Assembly: GCA_035294305.1 (NCBI GenBank)
Contig: DATGLD010000044.1
Coordinates: 1-64,000, forward strand
Direction: 5' to 3'
From: DASRBN01 sp035294305
GTDB taxonomy: Bacteria > Chloroflexota > Ktedonobacteria > Ktedonobacterales > Ktedonobacteraceae
Length of the DNA: 64,000 nt
Position numbers and translations under genes: made by a program. Within the stretch, counting starts at the first letter, position 1. Each line of letters opens with the position of its first letter. Positions 8,043 through 17,597 of this stretch are shown in pieces. Below the pieces are notes generated by a model. The model was given only the letters and a program-made list of their open reading frames with translations, had not been told where the DNA came from and searched no databases.

Positions 8043-10433
8043 TTAAACTAGACCATGCTCAAATGCGAAACGAGTGGCCGCGCTGCGTGAATTGATGCCG
8101 AGCCTGGCATAGATAGACTGCAAATGCTTGCTTACCGTTCGCGTGCTCAAGAACAGGTACCGGGCGACTTGAGCATCCGTAAGACCTTCCGCTACCAGCA
8201 CAAGAACCTCGAGTTCCCGTGGGCTCAGTCCGATCAGTTCAGCCGCGGTAGCCGGCGACAGCACCCGGCGTGAGGCGGGAGGAGTTTCAAGTATCGCCTC
8301 TGCCTCGCTCAGGATGTCTTCGAGTGGACTCGACTTTCCTTCGGCAAAGTGGAGCAAAAATTTTTCCTGACCAAAGGTGGTAATGATGGAGAGCACCATG
8401 CGCTCCAGTAGAGCGCGTCCCGCCGGAGGGTGAGGAGCCTGCACGCGCTCTTGCAGCGCCTGGGCCGCGCCGAACAATCGCGCCGCCTGTGCATACTGTC
8501 CCTCTATTCCGGCGATGCCCCCAATCAGTCCCAGGCTTGCGGCGATGCCATACGATTGCTGTTGAGTTCGTGCCAACTCTATTGCTTCCCGGCAGGCTGC
8601 GCGGGCCTGTTTGATCGCTTTCAAAAATAAGGCCGCCTGCGCCAGCGTGAATAAAGCATACAGCAGGTGGATGTGATTTGCTGTTTCGCGCAGCAATTGA
8701 CAGGCCTCTTCGCTTAAAGCCATTGCCTCTTGAGCCTCCCCTTGCGCCAGCGTGATAAATGCCAGTGTGGCCAGAGTAGTCGCAATTCCTTGTTGGTCTC
8801 CAACACTGCGATAGAAACTGAGTCCAGCCTGGCAGAGCGCCATACCCTGATCATACTTGCCCTGCAAACCCATTGCCAGTCCCAGGTAGACCTGCGCCTC
8901 CGCCTGGCCCGGCCTATCTTCCAGCTTCTCCAGCAGCGCAATCTCCTCCGTGAGCAGTGTGCATGTGCGATCATACGCACCCTGATAGCGGGCAAATTCC
9001 GCTGCCCCAAACAGTGCCCGCGCCCGCAATTCTGGCGGTAGGGACAGCGCCGGGTGCCTGTCCACATGCTCATCGTCCGCCGCCAGTAGCGCATCGAACC
9101 AGTACCGTCCCTCGCTGAAGTAATTGTGCGTGATCCAGAAACGGCGCAGCGCGTCTGCGAGGCGTACTGCCGCGTCGAGCCGCCTGTCTGCCCGCGCCCG
9201 CGACAGGGCCGCACGCATATTTGCCGTCTCCATCTCGAGGCGTTGGAGCCACTTTGCCTGCTCTCCCCCATAGATGTGCGCATTCGCCTCTTCCGCCAGG
9301 CTCAGGTACCAGGCGTAGTGTTGCTCCAGCACCTGCTCGAAATCACCATCCTGCCGTAACTTTTCCAACCCGTACTGTCGCATTGTATGCAGCAACCGGT
9401 AGCGAATCTCGGCCGTATCTTTCTCCGCTCCCTCTTGTTCCTCAGCCACGATCAGCGATTTATTCACAAGATAGACTAGCGTTTCAGCAATCAACGGCGG
9501 TTCGAAGTTATCAGAGGCGCAGATGCACTCCATCGCCTCGATATCCCAGCTGCCGGCAAAGACTGCCAGGCGGGGAAACAAAGCCTGCTCCCTGGGAGTG
9601 AGCAACGCAAAACTCCAATCCAGTGCCGCCTCCAGCGAGTGGTGCCTGGCCTCCACCGTTCTTTTCCCATACCTTAAGAGCTTGAAACGCTCGTCCATCC
9701 GCGCTGCCAGTTGATCCACCGAATACATCGGTAGCAGCGCCGCAGCCAGTTCCAGCGCCAGTGGCAACCCATCCAGTCGCGCACAGATACATGCGACTGT
9801 CGTCGCGTTCTGGGGGGTCAACTGAAAACGCGGATTGCTTTCCATTGCCCGCTCGCAAAAAAGCTGTATCGCTTCGTAGCGCATGAGCTTTTCAACTGCC
9901 AGCCGCTGCTCGGGATCAGGCGACGATAATGCCGTTACTCGCCAGGTAGTTTCTCCAGCAACCCTCAGAGGTTCCCGGCTCGTTCCCAAAATATGTAAAT
10001 TTGGACAGGTCTGCAAGAGCGCCTCTACCAGCGTAGCGCATTCATCAATCACATGCTCGCAATTATCCAGCAGCAGCAAGACATGCCGTTGCGCCAGCTC
10101 TGACTTGAGCAGTGCGATCAGCGACATATCGCGGTCAGTTCGCATATTGAGCGTGGAAGCAATTTCCTGGGGAACCAGTTGTGGATCAGAGAGCGGAGCT
10201 AATTCAATCAAGTATACGCCATCGGCGAAGAAGGCGCTCAATTTGGAGGCCACCTCCAGCGCCAGGCGCGTTTTGCCGATTCCCCCAGCGCCCACCAATG
10301 TCAGCAAGCGTTTGTCCTGGAGCAATGAGGTCAATGTTGCTACCTCTTCCTCGCGCCCCACAAAGCGTGTCAGGTAGACCGGAAGAGATGTTGCAGGACC
10401 GCTATCTTCGGGTAATTGCTTCATTGGTTCCAT
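8043..10433 (-). CDS. LuxR-family regulator with NB-ARC-type ATPase and TPR-like repeats
   Basis: A 796-aa signal-transducing ATPase. The N-terminus reads LTRFVGREEEV, then a P-loop GAGGIGKTRLALEVA (about residues 49-63), a Walker B LLLLDNCEHV and LDGLPLALELAA. A central region of helical TPR-like repeats follows (about 380-700). The C-terminus is a LuxR HTH (LSPRELEVLVLVAEGL...STRTVSKHLQSIYARLG). This STAND/MalT-like architecture oligomerises on an unknown inducer and activates transcription. Such proteins are numerous in Ktedonobacteria and Actinobacteria. It is divergent from recX. Start chosen at the first ATG; the ribosome site is weak. Confidence 0.85.
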   Translation of the reverse strand: MEPMKQLPEDSGPATSLPVYLTRFVGREEEVATLTSLLQDKRLLTLVGAGGIGKTRLALEVASKLSAFFADGVYLIELAPLSDPQLVPQEIASTLNMRTDRDMSLIALLKSELAQRHVLLLLDNCEHVIDECATLVEALLQTCPNLHILGTSREPLRVAGETTWRVTALSSPDPEQRLAVEKLMRYEAIQLFCERAMESNPRFQLTPQNATTVACICARLDGLPLALELAAALLPMYSVDQLAARMDERFKLLRYGKRTVEARHHSLEAALDWSFALLTPREQALFPRLAVFAGSWDIEAMECICASDNFEPPLIAETLVYLVNKSLIVAEEQEGAEKDTAEIRYRLLHTMRQYGLEKLRQDGDFEQVLEQHYAWYLSLAEEANAHIYGGEQAKWLQRLEMETANMRAALSRARADRRLDAAVRLADALRRFWITHNYFSEGRYWFDALLAADDEHVDRHPALSLPPELRARALFGAAEFARYQGAYDRTCTLLTEEIALLEKLEDRPGQAEAQVYLGLAMGLQGKYDQGMALCQAGLSFYRSVGDQQGIATTLATLAFITLAQGEAQEAMALSEEACQLLRETANHIHLLYALFTLAQAALFLKAIKQARAACREAIELARTQQQSYGIAASLGLIGGIAGIEGQYAQAARLFGAAQALQERVQAPHPPAGRALLERMVLSIITTFGQEKFLLHFAEGKSSPLEDILSEAEAILETPPASRRVLSPATAAELIGLSPRELEVLVLVAEGLTDAQVARYLFLSTRTVSKHLQSIYARLGINSRSAATRFAFEHGLV

Positions 10434-10771
10434 TGGATACGCGCTTTCTCGAAATAGCTCTGGCTTTCACAACAAATAGCTATTAAATGACCTTGAGCAT
10501 AATAGCCATTTTCTTGCATGTTTGCTTAGATTGGTTATGATAATGATGACAGAATGGTTAAAAAGCGATGGTTTTATTATTTTGTTTGCTAATGCTTCTA
10601 CATTTTTTGCTCTTCAGAAGAATAATAGCAGAAAACAATGGCTGTGTCTAGTGGATACGAGCAAAAACCGAGCAAAGAGCACAGTTGAGTAGAAGATGTA
10701 GAGCAGCGTGTCCGGTACTAGTTTTTCCTGACCTCCGCTCGTTTCGCTCGGCTGTGTGGTAGAATATCACT
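10434..10771. other. Divergent intergenic region (LuxR regulator / recX)
   Basis: A 338-bp AT-richer gap holding the promoters of two divergent genes. A GGTAGAATATCAC segment just before recX gives a TAGAAT -10-like hexamer at about 10761, with no good -35. The element CCGCTCGTTTCGCTCGG at 10734-10750 is partly symmetrical. No gene was seen. Confidence 0.35.
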
Positions 10772-11425
10772 ATGCGTATAACAGCCATAGAATCACAGGC
10801 TCACGATGCGGAGCGTTTCAACCTCTATGTTGACGGCCATTTCCTGCTTGGCGTCAACGCTGCTATCGTGATGCAGATGGGACTGCAAGTACAGCAGGAA
10901 TTACTGCCCGAACAGCTGGAGCAACTGCGCAGCGCCGAGCTTGAGCAGCAGGCTGTTGACCGCGCCCTGAACTATCTCTCATTTCGACCGCGCAGCCGCG
11001 AAGAGGTCAGGCGTTACCTGCGCCGCAAAGAGACTCCCCCCGAAATTATCGAAGCGGCGCTGGCCCGACTGGATCGCCTCGACTTCGTCAATGATCGCAA
11101 CTTCGCCTCGTTCTGGATAGAGACACGCGAGCAGTTTAGTCCGCGCGGCGCTCGCGCGCTCAAAAACGAATTGCGCGTGAAAGGCGTTGAACGCGAAATG
11201 GTTGAGGAACTGGTAGATGACGAACAGGACGAGGAACGCGCCTTGCGCGCCGGTCGCAAAAAGGCTCTCTCGCTCATCAACATCCCCGGCATGGATTACG
11301 CTACCTTTCGCAACCGCCTTGGCTCATTCCTGCAGCGGCGCGGTTTCGGCTACCAGGTCTCGACGCACACCGTGCGGCAACTCTGGCAGGAATTGAGCCG
11401 GGAAAATGGGGAGTCAGAAGAGTAA
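10772..11425 (+). CDS. recX: Regulatory protein RecX
   Basis: A 217-aa protein matching RecX, which binds RecA filaments and modulates their recombinase and coprotease activity. The sequence shows the conserved three-helix repeats: RALNYLSFRPRSREEVRRYL, then LDRLDFVNDRNFASFWIE, then the C-terminal FLQRRGFGYQV. Length is in the usual range with a short N-terminal extension. recA is not in this window; in many bacteria recX follows recA, but here it is monocistronic. The MITE-like element begins 3 bp after the stop codon. Confidence 0.88.
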   Translation: MRITAIESQAHDAERFNLYVDGHFLLGVNAAIVMQMGLQVQQELLPEQLEQLRSAELEQQAVDRALNYLSFRPRSREEVRRYLRRKETPPEIIEAALARLDRLDFVNDRNFASFWIETREQFSPRGARALKNELRVKGVEREMVEELVDDEQDEERALRAGRKKALSLINIPGMDYATFRNRLGSFLQRRGFGYQVSTHTVRQLWQELSRENGESEE

Positions 11426-11428
11426 TCT

Positions 11429-11553
11429 GCCATCCACTCATAATTCTTGCAGCGGGCCTCCGGCCCGTCAGGACGGGAGGGGAAGCAAGCGGGGACACCC
11501 CGCACCCCGGCAGGGGTGAAACCCCTGCACCCCGAGTTATGAGTGGATGTCAG
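11429..11553 (+). mobile_element. MITE-like element, copy 1
   Basis: A 125-bp non-coding element with terminal inverted repeats (GCCATCCACTCATAA at the left, TTATGAGTGGATGTC at the right) and internal hairpins (GCAGGGGTGAAACCCCTGC). It is flanked by a perfect 9-bp direct repeat, GAGTAATCT, at 11420-11428 and 11554-11562. A second copy in the opposite orientation at 46985-47109 differs by about one base in the body plus the flanks. Both features indicate transposition in trans by an unidentified transposase. Confidence 0.85.
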
Positions 11554-11700
11554 GAGTAATCTCTTTAAAAATTTGCGATCATAGTGTATAATATTGGCAA
11601 GACGAAAAAATTCCAGAGAGCCTTGTTCAGGGTGGGTTATGCTTCGCCCCTGCAAAGTAGAAGTTTGAGGGCTCTGGGCAGGTTGATACGCCGCATAGGG

Positions 11701-11720
11701 CATGATAAATCTGGCCCCCA
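11701..11720. repeat. REP-like element, family 1 (degenerate, reverse)
   Basis: CATGATAAATCTGGCCCCCA is the reverse-orientation form of the GTAGGGGCC-GATT unit. It lies between the MITE and the PknB-like kinase gene. The rest of 11563-11795 shows nothing else convincing. Confidence 0.45.
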
Positions 11721-11795
11721 GGCCTCGATAGACCGTCCGCTCATTTGCAGGGGTGTGAAAGCTAACCCACCCTTTTTGCGCGCTTAATCCAGTCC

Positions 11796-13907
11796 CTACC
11801 CTCCTGTGGTGGGGGTACTCGTGGGTGTGGCAGATGCCGGTATATTTTGCAAGTCAAATGAGGGGTAGGTTGTAGGCTCAGTATCCTTCACGCTGATATG
11901 CTGCGCATCCGCCGGCAGTGTTGTACTATAGCCCTGAGTAAAGTGGATCACAATCGTAGCAGGGTTAATCCCGGGTTGCCGCGCAATGTAGGCCTGGGCG
12001 GTGCCGACCGTCAAACCCTCCAGGTGCCTCTGAATATTCTGTATTTCCGCCTGTGGCAAAGCATACAATTCCACTCCCCCTGCCGCGATCTTGATCGTCA
12101 CCACCCCGTTGCTGTCCACGCCCTCGATCACAGGCTCACCCACCTGGATGGTGGAGTCGATGAAGTGATAGCCCTTATCTACCTGCCGGCTCAGCAATTT
12201 TCGCGCCAGCTCCTGCGCATCCTTCTTGGCGATGTAGCCCACCGTCGCCTGCTCAACCAGTGTCACCGTTACCGTTTTACTCGCTGTGCCTACGTCCGGA
12301 TTTGCCGACGATGAGACATCATTGAAAGAGATGATACCTACCTGCACGCCGCCTGCCGCCAGAATCTGGTTCTGCAGATCTTGTGTCAGCTTTGGCATCA
12401 GGTTAGAATGTATTGTTGCCTCCAGTTTGCTAACGTCAGCGGTTGACACAGCTTGCTGGCAATCAATGAAGCCAAGAATACAATTGATCTGCCCCGTTGT
12501 CATCCCTTGCATCGTGCCCTGCTCGTGCGCCTGGGCCGGCTTCACAGGAATAACTTTGGAAGCCACGTTTACCGTAGTCGTCTGAGCTGTAGCCGAGATC
12601 GTGTAGACTTGATTGATTACCGAAATTTTCGGGCTAAAACTGACGGAGACCGCTGTTACCGCCATAGCCTGATAGGCATAATACAGGATGCCTCCGATGA
12701 CGATCAGTATGGTGACCATCACGATAAAAATCGTCACCAGCAGCGAATAGCTGCGTCGTTTACGGCGCTTTGTCGAGGGCGCGGGTTTCGCCGCCGCTAC
12801 CGGTGCGCTGTGTGATCTTGCCTGTGCTTGCTGCCTGGGAGGAGTGAAAGCCGTTGTAGGTGCCGCGAAATCGTTCTGCCTGAATTCCTCTTCCGCTTCT
12901 AGCTCAAGCACAGGTATCTCATGCTCGTCCAACAGCGATACATACTCATTCTCGCCCACCGTCACTAGCTCGGGATCGTCAATCACCTGCTGATTATATG
13001 TTGCCGAGCTGACCGGCAAGCCTGCGGGTCTTCTAACCTGGCGCTGCGATTGTCCTGAGACTCCAACAACAGCAGGCGCTCCCGCCTGCTGTGGTGATGC
13101 AATCAGCTGCTGATAGGCGCGCTCGAATGCTTGCAGCAACTCTTCCGCGCTCGCGAAACGGTCTTCTGGACGAGGAGCGATGCAGTGCCGCACCACGTAT
13201 TCCAGCTGTTGCGGCAGGCGGTGACGCATTTGCGGCGTGGGGAAATGTCCGGTGAGCATCTGATAGAGGATCACACCGAGCGAGAAGATGTCGTTGCTCG
13301 GCGCGGCCACGCCGGAGAGACGTTCCGGGGCCATATATGCGACAGTGCCTAGCTCGTGCCCGGCAGTAGTCAAGGGCGCGCTGGCTAACTGCCCCTGCAG
13401 CGACGCAATGCCGAAATCGATCAGGCGCACATATATTTGCCCATCCTGAGAATCGAGCAGGATATTGGTTGGCTTGAGGTCGCGATGGATGACACCCCGC
13501 CGGTGAATATAGGCGACTGCCTGCGCCAGTGGCACAAAGAGGTGATGCACTTCTTGCAAAGATAGGGGGCCACTTTGCAAGCGGCGTGCCAATGTTCCTC
13601 CCTCGATATAAGGCGTTACCAGGAAGAGCCGGCCCTGGTCTTCGTTAAACTCGATCAATGGCAGGATGTGTTCATGTTGGAGGTGCGCGCTGACCTGAGC
13701 CTCGCGCAGGAAACGCGCGCGTGCCGTGAGATCATGCATCAGGTCAGAACGGATAATTTTAACCGCCACCTTACGGCCAAACGCTGATCGCTGGCGCGCC
13801 AGGTAAACCTCGCCCATCCCTCCGACGTCAATACGCTCGATCAGATCGTAATTGCCGAAACGCAGGCTGCTCGGGTCTTCCATCATTGGCCCATCTTGCT
13901 CTCTCAT
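11796..13907 (-). CDS. Membrane serine/threonine protein kinase (PknB-like)
   Basis: A 703-aa kinase. The cytoplasmic domain (about 15-280) has all Hanks motifs: GGMGEVYLAR glycine loop, VAVKII lysine, HRDLKPTNIL catalytic loop, IDFGIA, and the MAPERL activation segment. A linker rich in Gln and Pro follows, then one membrane segment (LLVTIFIVMVTILIVIGGILY, about 390-410) and an extracytoplasmic domain of about 290 residues with no PASTA repeats that I can recognise. The outer domain has repeated beta-rich segments and may be a ligand sensor. It is divergent from the oxidase operon, so a link to respiration is possible but unproven. Confidence 0.85.
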   Translation of the reverse strand: MREQDGPMMEDPSSLRFGNYDLIERIDVGGMGEVYLARQRSAFGRKVAVKIIRSDLMHDLTARARFLREAQVSAHLQHEHILPLIEFNEDQGRLFLVTPYIEGGTLARRLQSGPLSLQEVHHLFVPLAQAVAYIHRRGVIHRDLKPTNILLDSQDGQIYVRLIDFGIASLQGQLASAPLTTAGHELGTVAYMAPERLSGVAAPSNDIFSLGVILYQMLTGHFPTPQMRHRLPQQLEYVVRHCIAPRPEDRFASAEELLQAFERAYQQLIASPQQAGAPAVVGVSGQSQRQVRRPAGLPVSSATYNQQVIDDPELVTVGENEYVSLLDEHEIPVLELEAEEEFRQNDFAAPTTAFTPPRQQAQARSHSAPVAAAKPAPSTKRRKRRSYSLLVTIFIVMVTILIVIGGILYYAYQAMAVTAVSVSFSPKISVINQVYTISATAQTTTVNVASKVIPVKPAQAHEQGTMQGMTTGQINCILGFIDCQQAVSTADVSKLEATIHSNLMPKLTQDLQNQILAAGGVQVGIISFNDVSSSANPDVGTASKTVTVTLVEQATVGYIAKKDAQELARKLLSRQVDKGYHFIDSTIQVGEPVIEGVDSNGVVTIKIAAGGVELYALPQAEIQNIQRHLEGLTVGTAQAYIARQPGINPATIVIHFTQGYSTTLPADAQHISVKDTEPTTYPSFDLQNIPASATPTSTPTTGG

Positions 13908-14161
13908 AGCTCTGCTCTCAGTAAGGGCGACGGCTTGCCTCGCCCTGGAACGGGCATCTCTCTATCTATAGACGTTTATGTACTTGATTTTTTCAAATCT
14001 GTGACACGTTCTCACGCAAAGATATGTGCCAGGCCAGGATGAAATATGCTGACAACGCATCGAGTCGAGCAAAGTATAGCATTTATCCACTGTACAGGCA
14101 AGGGAAGTAGTTCACAAAGCATGTGTGATCTTGTTGATAAATCCAAGGGGCGGAAGATTTA

Positions 14162-14184
14162 CATTCAGGTCATTGTAAGGTCAT
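14162..14184 (+). promoter_or_regulatory. PhoB/OmpR-type direct repeat upstream of coxB
   Basis: Two AGGTCAT heptamers (14167-14173 and 14178-14184) are separated by 4 bp, giving the 11-bp period bound by OmpR/PhoB-family dimers. The 19-mer CATTCAGGTCATTGTAAGG recurs exactly at 20957-20975 and imperfectly at 22739-22757. It sits about 50 bp upstream of the coxB -10 element. Confidence 0.5.
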
Positions 14185-14235
14185 GATCAAAAACCGCAAG
14201 TCTCATTTCAGGGGCGCTCACTACACTACGAGGCA

Positions 14236-14241
14236 TATAAT
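14236..14241 (+). promoter_or_regulatory. Candidate -10 element of the cox operon
   Basis: A perfect TATAAT about 70 bp before the coxB start. No consensus -35 stands 17 bp upstream (GGCGCT there), consistent with activator-dependent transcription and with the direct repeat at 14162-14184. Elsewhere the 13908-14311 gap shows nothing more. Confidence 0.45.
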
Positions 14242-14311
14242 GGTAAGAGTGTCACTACAGGTACGACGCTATTGTCCATCACTAACCAATTACTATTTAG
14301 GAGAATGAGCA

Positions 14312-15418
14312 GTGAGGATGCCTTTATTTCGCGGCAAGAAACCAAAACGCTGGGGCCAGGCGCTCACAGCCCTGGTTTTTTTATCGCTCTTTCTTGCATC
14401 TTGTGATCAGTATACTCCATCGATTTTGAATCCCCAGGGGCCGGTGGCTTCTAAAGAGTCTGGCCTGTTCTGGTTTATTCTCGTCGTCGCCACCATTGTG
14501 TTTGTGGCCGTCGAGGGCATGCTGATCTATTCCATTATTCGCTTCCGCGAGCGTCCCAATTCGCCCACACCGAGGCAGATTCATGGCAATAACACACTCG
14601 AAATTGCCTGGACCGTTGCTCCCTCCATCTTCCTGTTTGCCGTGCTGATCGGTACTATCTACACCATGTTCAGCCTCGCGCAACCTGCGGGGCCAAATGT
14701 CGAGGTGAAGGTGGTTGGGCATCAGTGGTGGTGGGAGTTCGATTACGTCCACGAGAACTTTGTCACTGCCGATGAACTGGTCGTTCCCCAGGGTACAACT
14801 ATTCAGCTGGACCTGTACTCGAGCAACGTCATTCACAGCTTCTGGATTCCACAGTTGACGGGCAAGACTGATGTCATTCCCGGTCACAACAACCACATGT
14901 GGTTCGAGGCGGATAATGTCACGACCACGCCCTATCGTGGTGAATGCGCCGAGTTCTGCGGCGACCAGCACGCGCACATGGACTTCAGCGTGACTGTCCT
15001 GCCCAAGGATACTTACCAGACCTGGGTCAGTTCGCAGCAGCAGGCAGCCGCTGCCAAGCCAACCGACCCTACAGCTCTTGCGGGTCAACAAGTATTTCTA
15101 GGTGTGGGTGGATGCCAGGCCTGCCATGGCATTGTCGGCGTCAACCTGACGAGTTTTAATGATCCCAAGGCGCAATCGGAGATTGGCCCAAACCTGACCC
15201 ATTTTGGTAGTCGCCATCTGATAGCTGGAGGGGTGCTGACATGGGACCCATCGACCTGCCAGGTTGTCAACGGCAAACTCGTGAATCAGAACTCCTGCGG
15301 CCTCTATCAATGGCTGCATGACCCGCAGGGCATCAAGCCGTTTAGCGATATGGTTATCGGGCAACTTACAGATACGCAGATTGCCGAACTCGTAGCATAC
15401 CTGGAGACCCTGAAATAA
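14312..15418 (+). CDS. coxB: Cytochrome c oxidase subunit II with fused cytochrome c
   Basis: A 368-aa lipoprotein-type subunit II: signal peptide with lipobox LASC, two membrane helices (about 50-70 and 100-120), then the cupredoxin CuA domain with VIHSFWIP and CAEFCGDQHAHM carrying the copper ligands. A C-terminal class I cytochrome c follows, with CQACHG haem attachment and a downstream FSDM for the axial Met. This is the caa3 arrangement, in which electrons pass from the fused cytochrome to CuA. The GTG start at 14312 has AGGAG 8 bp upstream. It begins the operon coxB-coxA-IV-coxC and would need the ccm genes found further along. Confidence 0.93.
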   Translation: MRMPLFRGKKPKRWGQALTALVFLSLFLASCDQYTPSILNPQGPVASKESGLFWFILVVATIVFVAVEGMLIYSIIRFRERPNSPTPRQIHGNNTLEIAWTVAPSIFLFAVLIGTIYTMFSLAQPAGPNVEVKVVGHQWWWEFDYVHENFVTADELVVPQGTTIQLDLYSSNVIHSFWIPQLTGKTDVIPGHNNHMWFEADNVTTTPYRGECAEFCGDQHAHMDFSVTVLPKDTYQTWVSSQQQAAAAKPTDPTALAGQQVFLGVGGCQACHGIVGVNLTSFNDPKAQSEIGPNLTHFGSRHLIAGGVLTWDPSTCQVVNGKLVNQNSCGLYQWLHDPQGIKPFSDMVIGQLTDTQIAELVAYLETLK

Positions 15419-15463
15419 ACTGTGACCCCTCTCGAATGGGGCTGGATTTTGGAGGAATTGCCC

Positions 15464-17152
15464 ATGGCAACCCGCACAGTCGTTGAAGGCGTCGCGCTAG
15501 AACGCCGGAAACGCTTTAGCGAAACCTATTTTGGCGAGTGGGTCATGACGACCGACCATAAAAAGCTCGGTATCATGTACATAGTCACCGCCTTCTTCTT
15601 TTTCCTGGTGGGCGGTTTGGAAGCGCTGCTTGTCCGTACCCAGCTGGCGGTGCCGAATGGACAGGTATTGAATGCCGAACAATATAACCAGGTCTTCACT
15701 ATGCATGGCACGACCATGATTTTCCTGTTCGTTATGCCCATGCTGGTCGGCTTCGGCAACTATGTCGTGCCACTAATGATCGGGGCGCGCGATATGGCGT
15801 TCCCACGCTTGAATGCCTTCGGATACTGGATTGTTCTCTTCGGCGGCCTCTTCCTGACCTCAAGTTTCCTGTTCGGGCAGGCGCCTAACGCGGGCTGGTT
15901 CAGCTATGCCCCCTTGACCGAACTGACGGCCGATTGCGGCGCGACCGCCGTCCGCTGTACTGCTGGCCTGAATATGGACTTCTGGGCGCTTGGTATCCTG
16001 ATGCTCGGTATCTCCTCGATCTCGGGCTCGCTGAACTTTGTGGTGACCATCCTCAAGCTGCGCGCGCCCGGCATGACGATCAACCGCATGCCGTTGTTTA
16101 CCTGGATGACGCTGGTCACTTCGTTCCTGCTGCTCTTCGCCATTCCGAGCGTGACCGCCGCCGCCCTTTTGCTGTTGCTTGACCGCCACCTGGGCACGCA
16201 TTTCTACCAGGCCGGCGCAGGAGGTGATCCCTTGCTCTGGCAACACCTGTTCTGGTCATTTGGCCATCCAGAGGTGTACATCCTGATCTTGCCGGCTTTC
16301 GGCATGATCTCTGAGATCTTGCCCGTCTTTTCGCGTAAACCGCTCTTCGGCTATACCTTTGTCGCGTGGTCGGGCGTGGCTATCGGCTTCCTGAGCTTCA
16401 CCGTGTGGGCGCACCACATGTTCGCCGTTGGTCTGCCTCCGGTGGCCCAGGCATTCTTTGCCACCAGCACTACCCTGATCGCCATTCCAACGGCAGTAAA
16501 AATCTTTAACTGGGTTGCAACCGTTTACGGCGGCAAGCTGAGCTTCAAAGTGCCTATGCTTTTCGCGCTGGGCTTTGTGGCCATGTTCTTGATCGGTGGC
16601 CTGAATGGTGTGGCGCTGGCCGTGGTGCCGTTCGACTATCAGGTGACGGACTCCTACTTCGTCGTCGCGCACCTGCATTATGTCCTTTTCGGTGGCACTG
16701 TCTTCGCCGTCTTCGCAGGCATCTTTTACTGGTTCCCCAAGATGACCGGCAAGTTGCTCAACGAGCGCCTGGGCCAGGTACAGTTCTGGCTCATGCTCAT
16801 TGGCGTCAACCTGACGTTCTTCCCCATGCACATCCTGGGCCTGCTCGGCATGCCGCGCCGTATCTATACTTATCCGGGCAATCTTGGCTGGAATGAGTTG
16901 AACCTGCTGGCGACCATTGGAGCCTTTATCATTGCTATCGCCATCCTGGTTTTCCTGTGGAACTTCATCATCACGCTGCGTAGTGGTGAACCTGCTGGCG
17001 ATGATCCCTGGGATGCGTTCACGCTCGAATGGGATACCTCATCGCCGCCCAAGCCGTACAACTTCCTGGTGCTGCCCGTTGTGCGCAGTCGCCGCCCGTT
17101 CTACGACAAGAAGAACCCGGAAACGGCAGACTGGAAGACGGCAACACATTAA
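15464..17152 (+). CDS. coxA: Cytochrome c oxidase subunit I
   Basis: A 562-aa haem-copper oxidase subunit I with about 12 membrane helices. It shows FTMHGTTMIF (haem a ligand), FGHPEVYILILP (His-Tyr cross-link region), WAHHMF (CuB histidines) and VVAHLHYVLFGG (haem ligands). It reduces oxygen and pumps protons. The ATG at 15464 has GGAGG 8 bp upstream and gives MATRTVVEG; the in-frame GTG at 15422 has no ribosome site. No CoxC fusion is present. The glutamate of the A-family D-channel was not seen in the usual context, so A- or B-type assignment is open. Confidence 0.94.
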   Translation: MATRTVVEGVALERRKRFSETYFGEWVMTTDHKKLGIMYIVTAFFFFLVGGLEALLVRTQLAVPNGQVLNAEQYNQVFTMHGTTMIFLFVMPMLVGFGNYVVPLMIGARDMAFPRLNAFGYWIVLFGGLFLTSSFLFGQAPNAGWFSYAPLTELTADCGATAVRCTAGLNMDFWALGILMLGISSISGSLNFVVTILKLRAPGMTINRMPLFTWMTLVTSFLLLFAIPSVTAAALLLLLDRHLGTHFYQAGAGGDPLLWQHLFWSFGHPEVYILILPAFGMISEILPVFSRKPLFGYTFVAWSGVAIGFLSFTVWAHHMFAVGLPPVAQAFFATSTTLIAIPTAVKIFNWVATVYGGKLSFKVPMLFALGFVAMFLIGGLNGVALAVVPFDYQVTDSYFVVAHLHYVLFGGTVFAVFAGIFYWFPKMTGKLLNERLGQVQFWLMLIGVNLTFFPMHILGLLGMPRRIYTYPGNLGWNELNLLATIGAFIIAIAILVFLWNFIITLRSGEPAGDDPWDAFTLEWDTSSPPKPYNFLVLPVVRSRRPFYDKKNPETADWKTATH

Positions 17153-17203
17153 CCCTATGGATATGCGAGGATGAGCCCTCGTATATCTCATTCAGCTTCT
17201 TTG

Positions 17204-17239
17204 TGGGTCTGGGGCGCGATAAATCCCGCCCCAGACCCA
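17204..17239. repeat. Hairpin between coxA and the subunit IV-like gene
   Basis: Arms of 13 bp (TGGGTCTGGGGCG at 17204-17216 and its complement at 17227-17239) flank a 10-bp loop containing CGATAAATCC. It resembles the family 1 repeats and might attenuate transcription or protect mRNA inside the operon. Confidence 0.6.
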
Positions 17240-17272
17240 GGAACATCCACGAGCTAGAAAACGAGGAAAGTT

Positions 17273-17494
17273 GTGGCCGAGGAACAGGCCCAAAGCAAAC
17301 AGGTACGCAACAAACAAAAGCGCCTGGCGGCCGTAGAAGAAACGAGCGGTCCTCAGTTGAGCTACTGGCCCTTTGTCCTGGCCGCAACGCTGATGATCGC
17401 CTTTCTAGGGATTGTGATCCACCCCATCCTTTTAGGTATAGGTGTGGTGCTGACCGCCATAGCAGTCATCGGCTGGGGGCTTGAACGTCGCTAA
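17273..17494 (+). CDS. Small cytochrome c oxidase subunit IV-like protein
   Basis: A 73-aa protein with a charged N-terminus (about 30 residues) and two hydrophobic segments, typical of the small subunit IV/CtaF that stabilises haem-copper oxidases. It sits between coxA and coxC, as expected. The GTG at 17273 has GAGGAAAG upstream. Sequence identity to a named subunit cannot be judged by eye, so the assignment rests on position and topology. Confidence 0.65.
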   Translation: MAEEQAQSKQVRNKQKRLAAVEETSGPQLSYWPFVLAATLMIAFLGIVIHPILLGIGVVLTAIAVIGWGLERR

Positions 17495-17505
17495 TAAATA
17501 TGTTG

Positions 17506-17521
17506 GGCCGATACATCGGCC
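17506..17521. repeat. Short hairpin before coxC
   Basis: GGCCGAT, a 2-bp loop and ATCGGCC form a small perfect hairpin 12 bp after the subunit IV-like stop. Possible intra-operon RNA structure. Confidence 0.4.
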
Positions 17522-17597
17522 TTCGGCGTTGCCCGATTAACTCGTAAACTCTATTAATAAATAGAAGGCCCTTATTTTAGCGATAGGGAGAAAAGAT

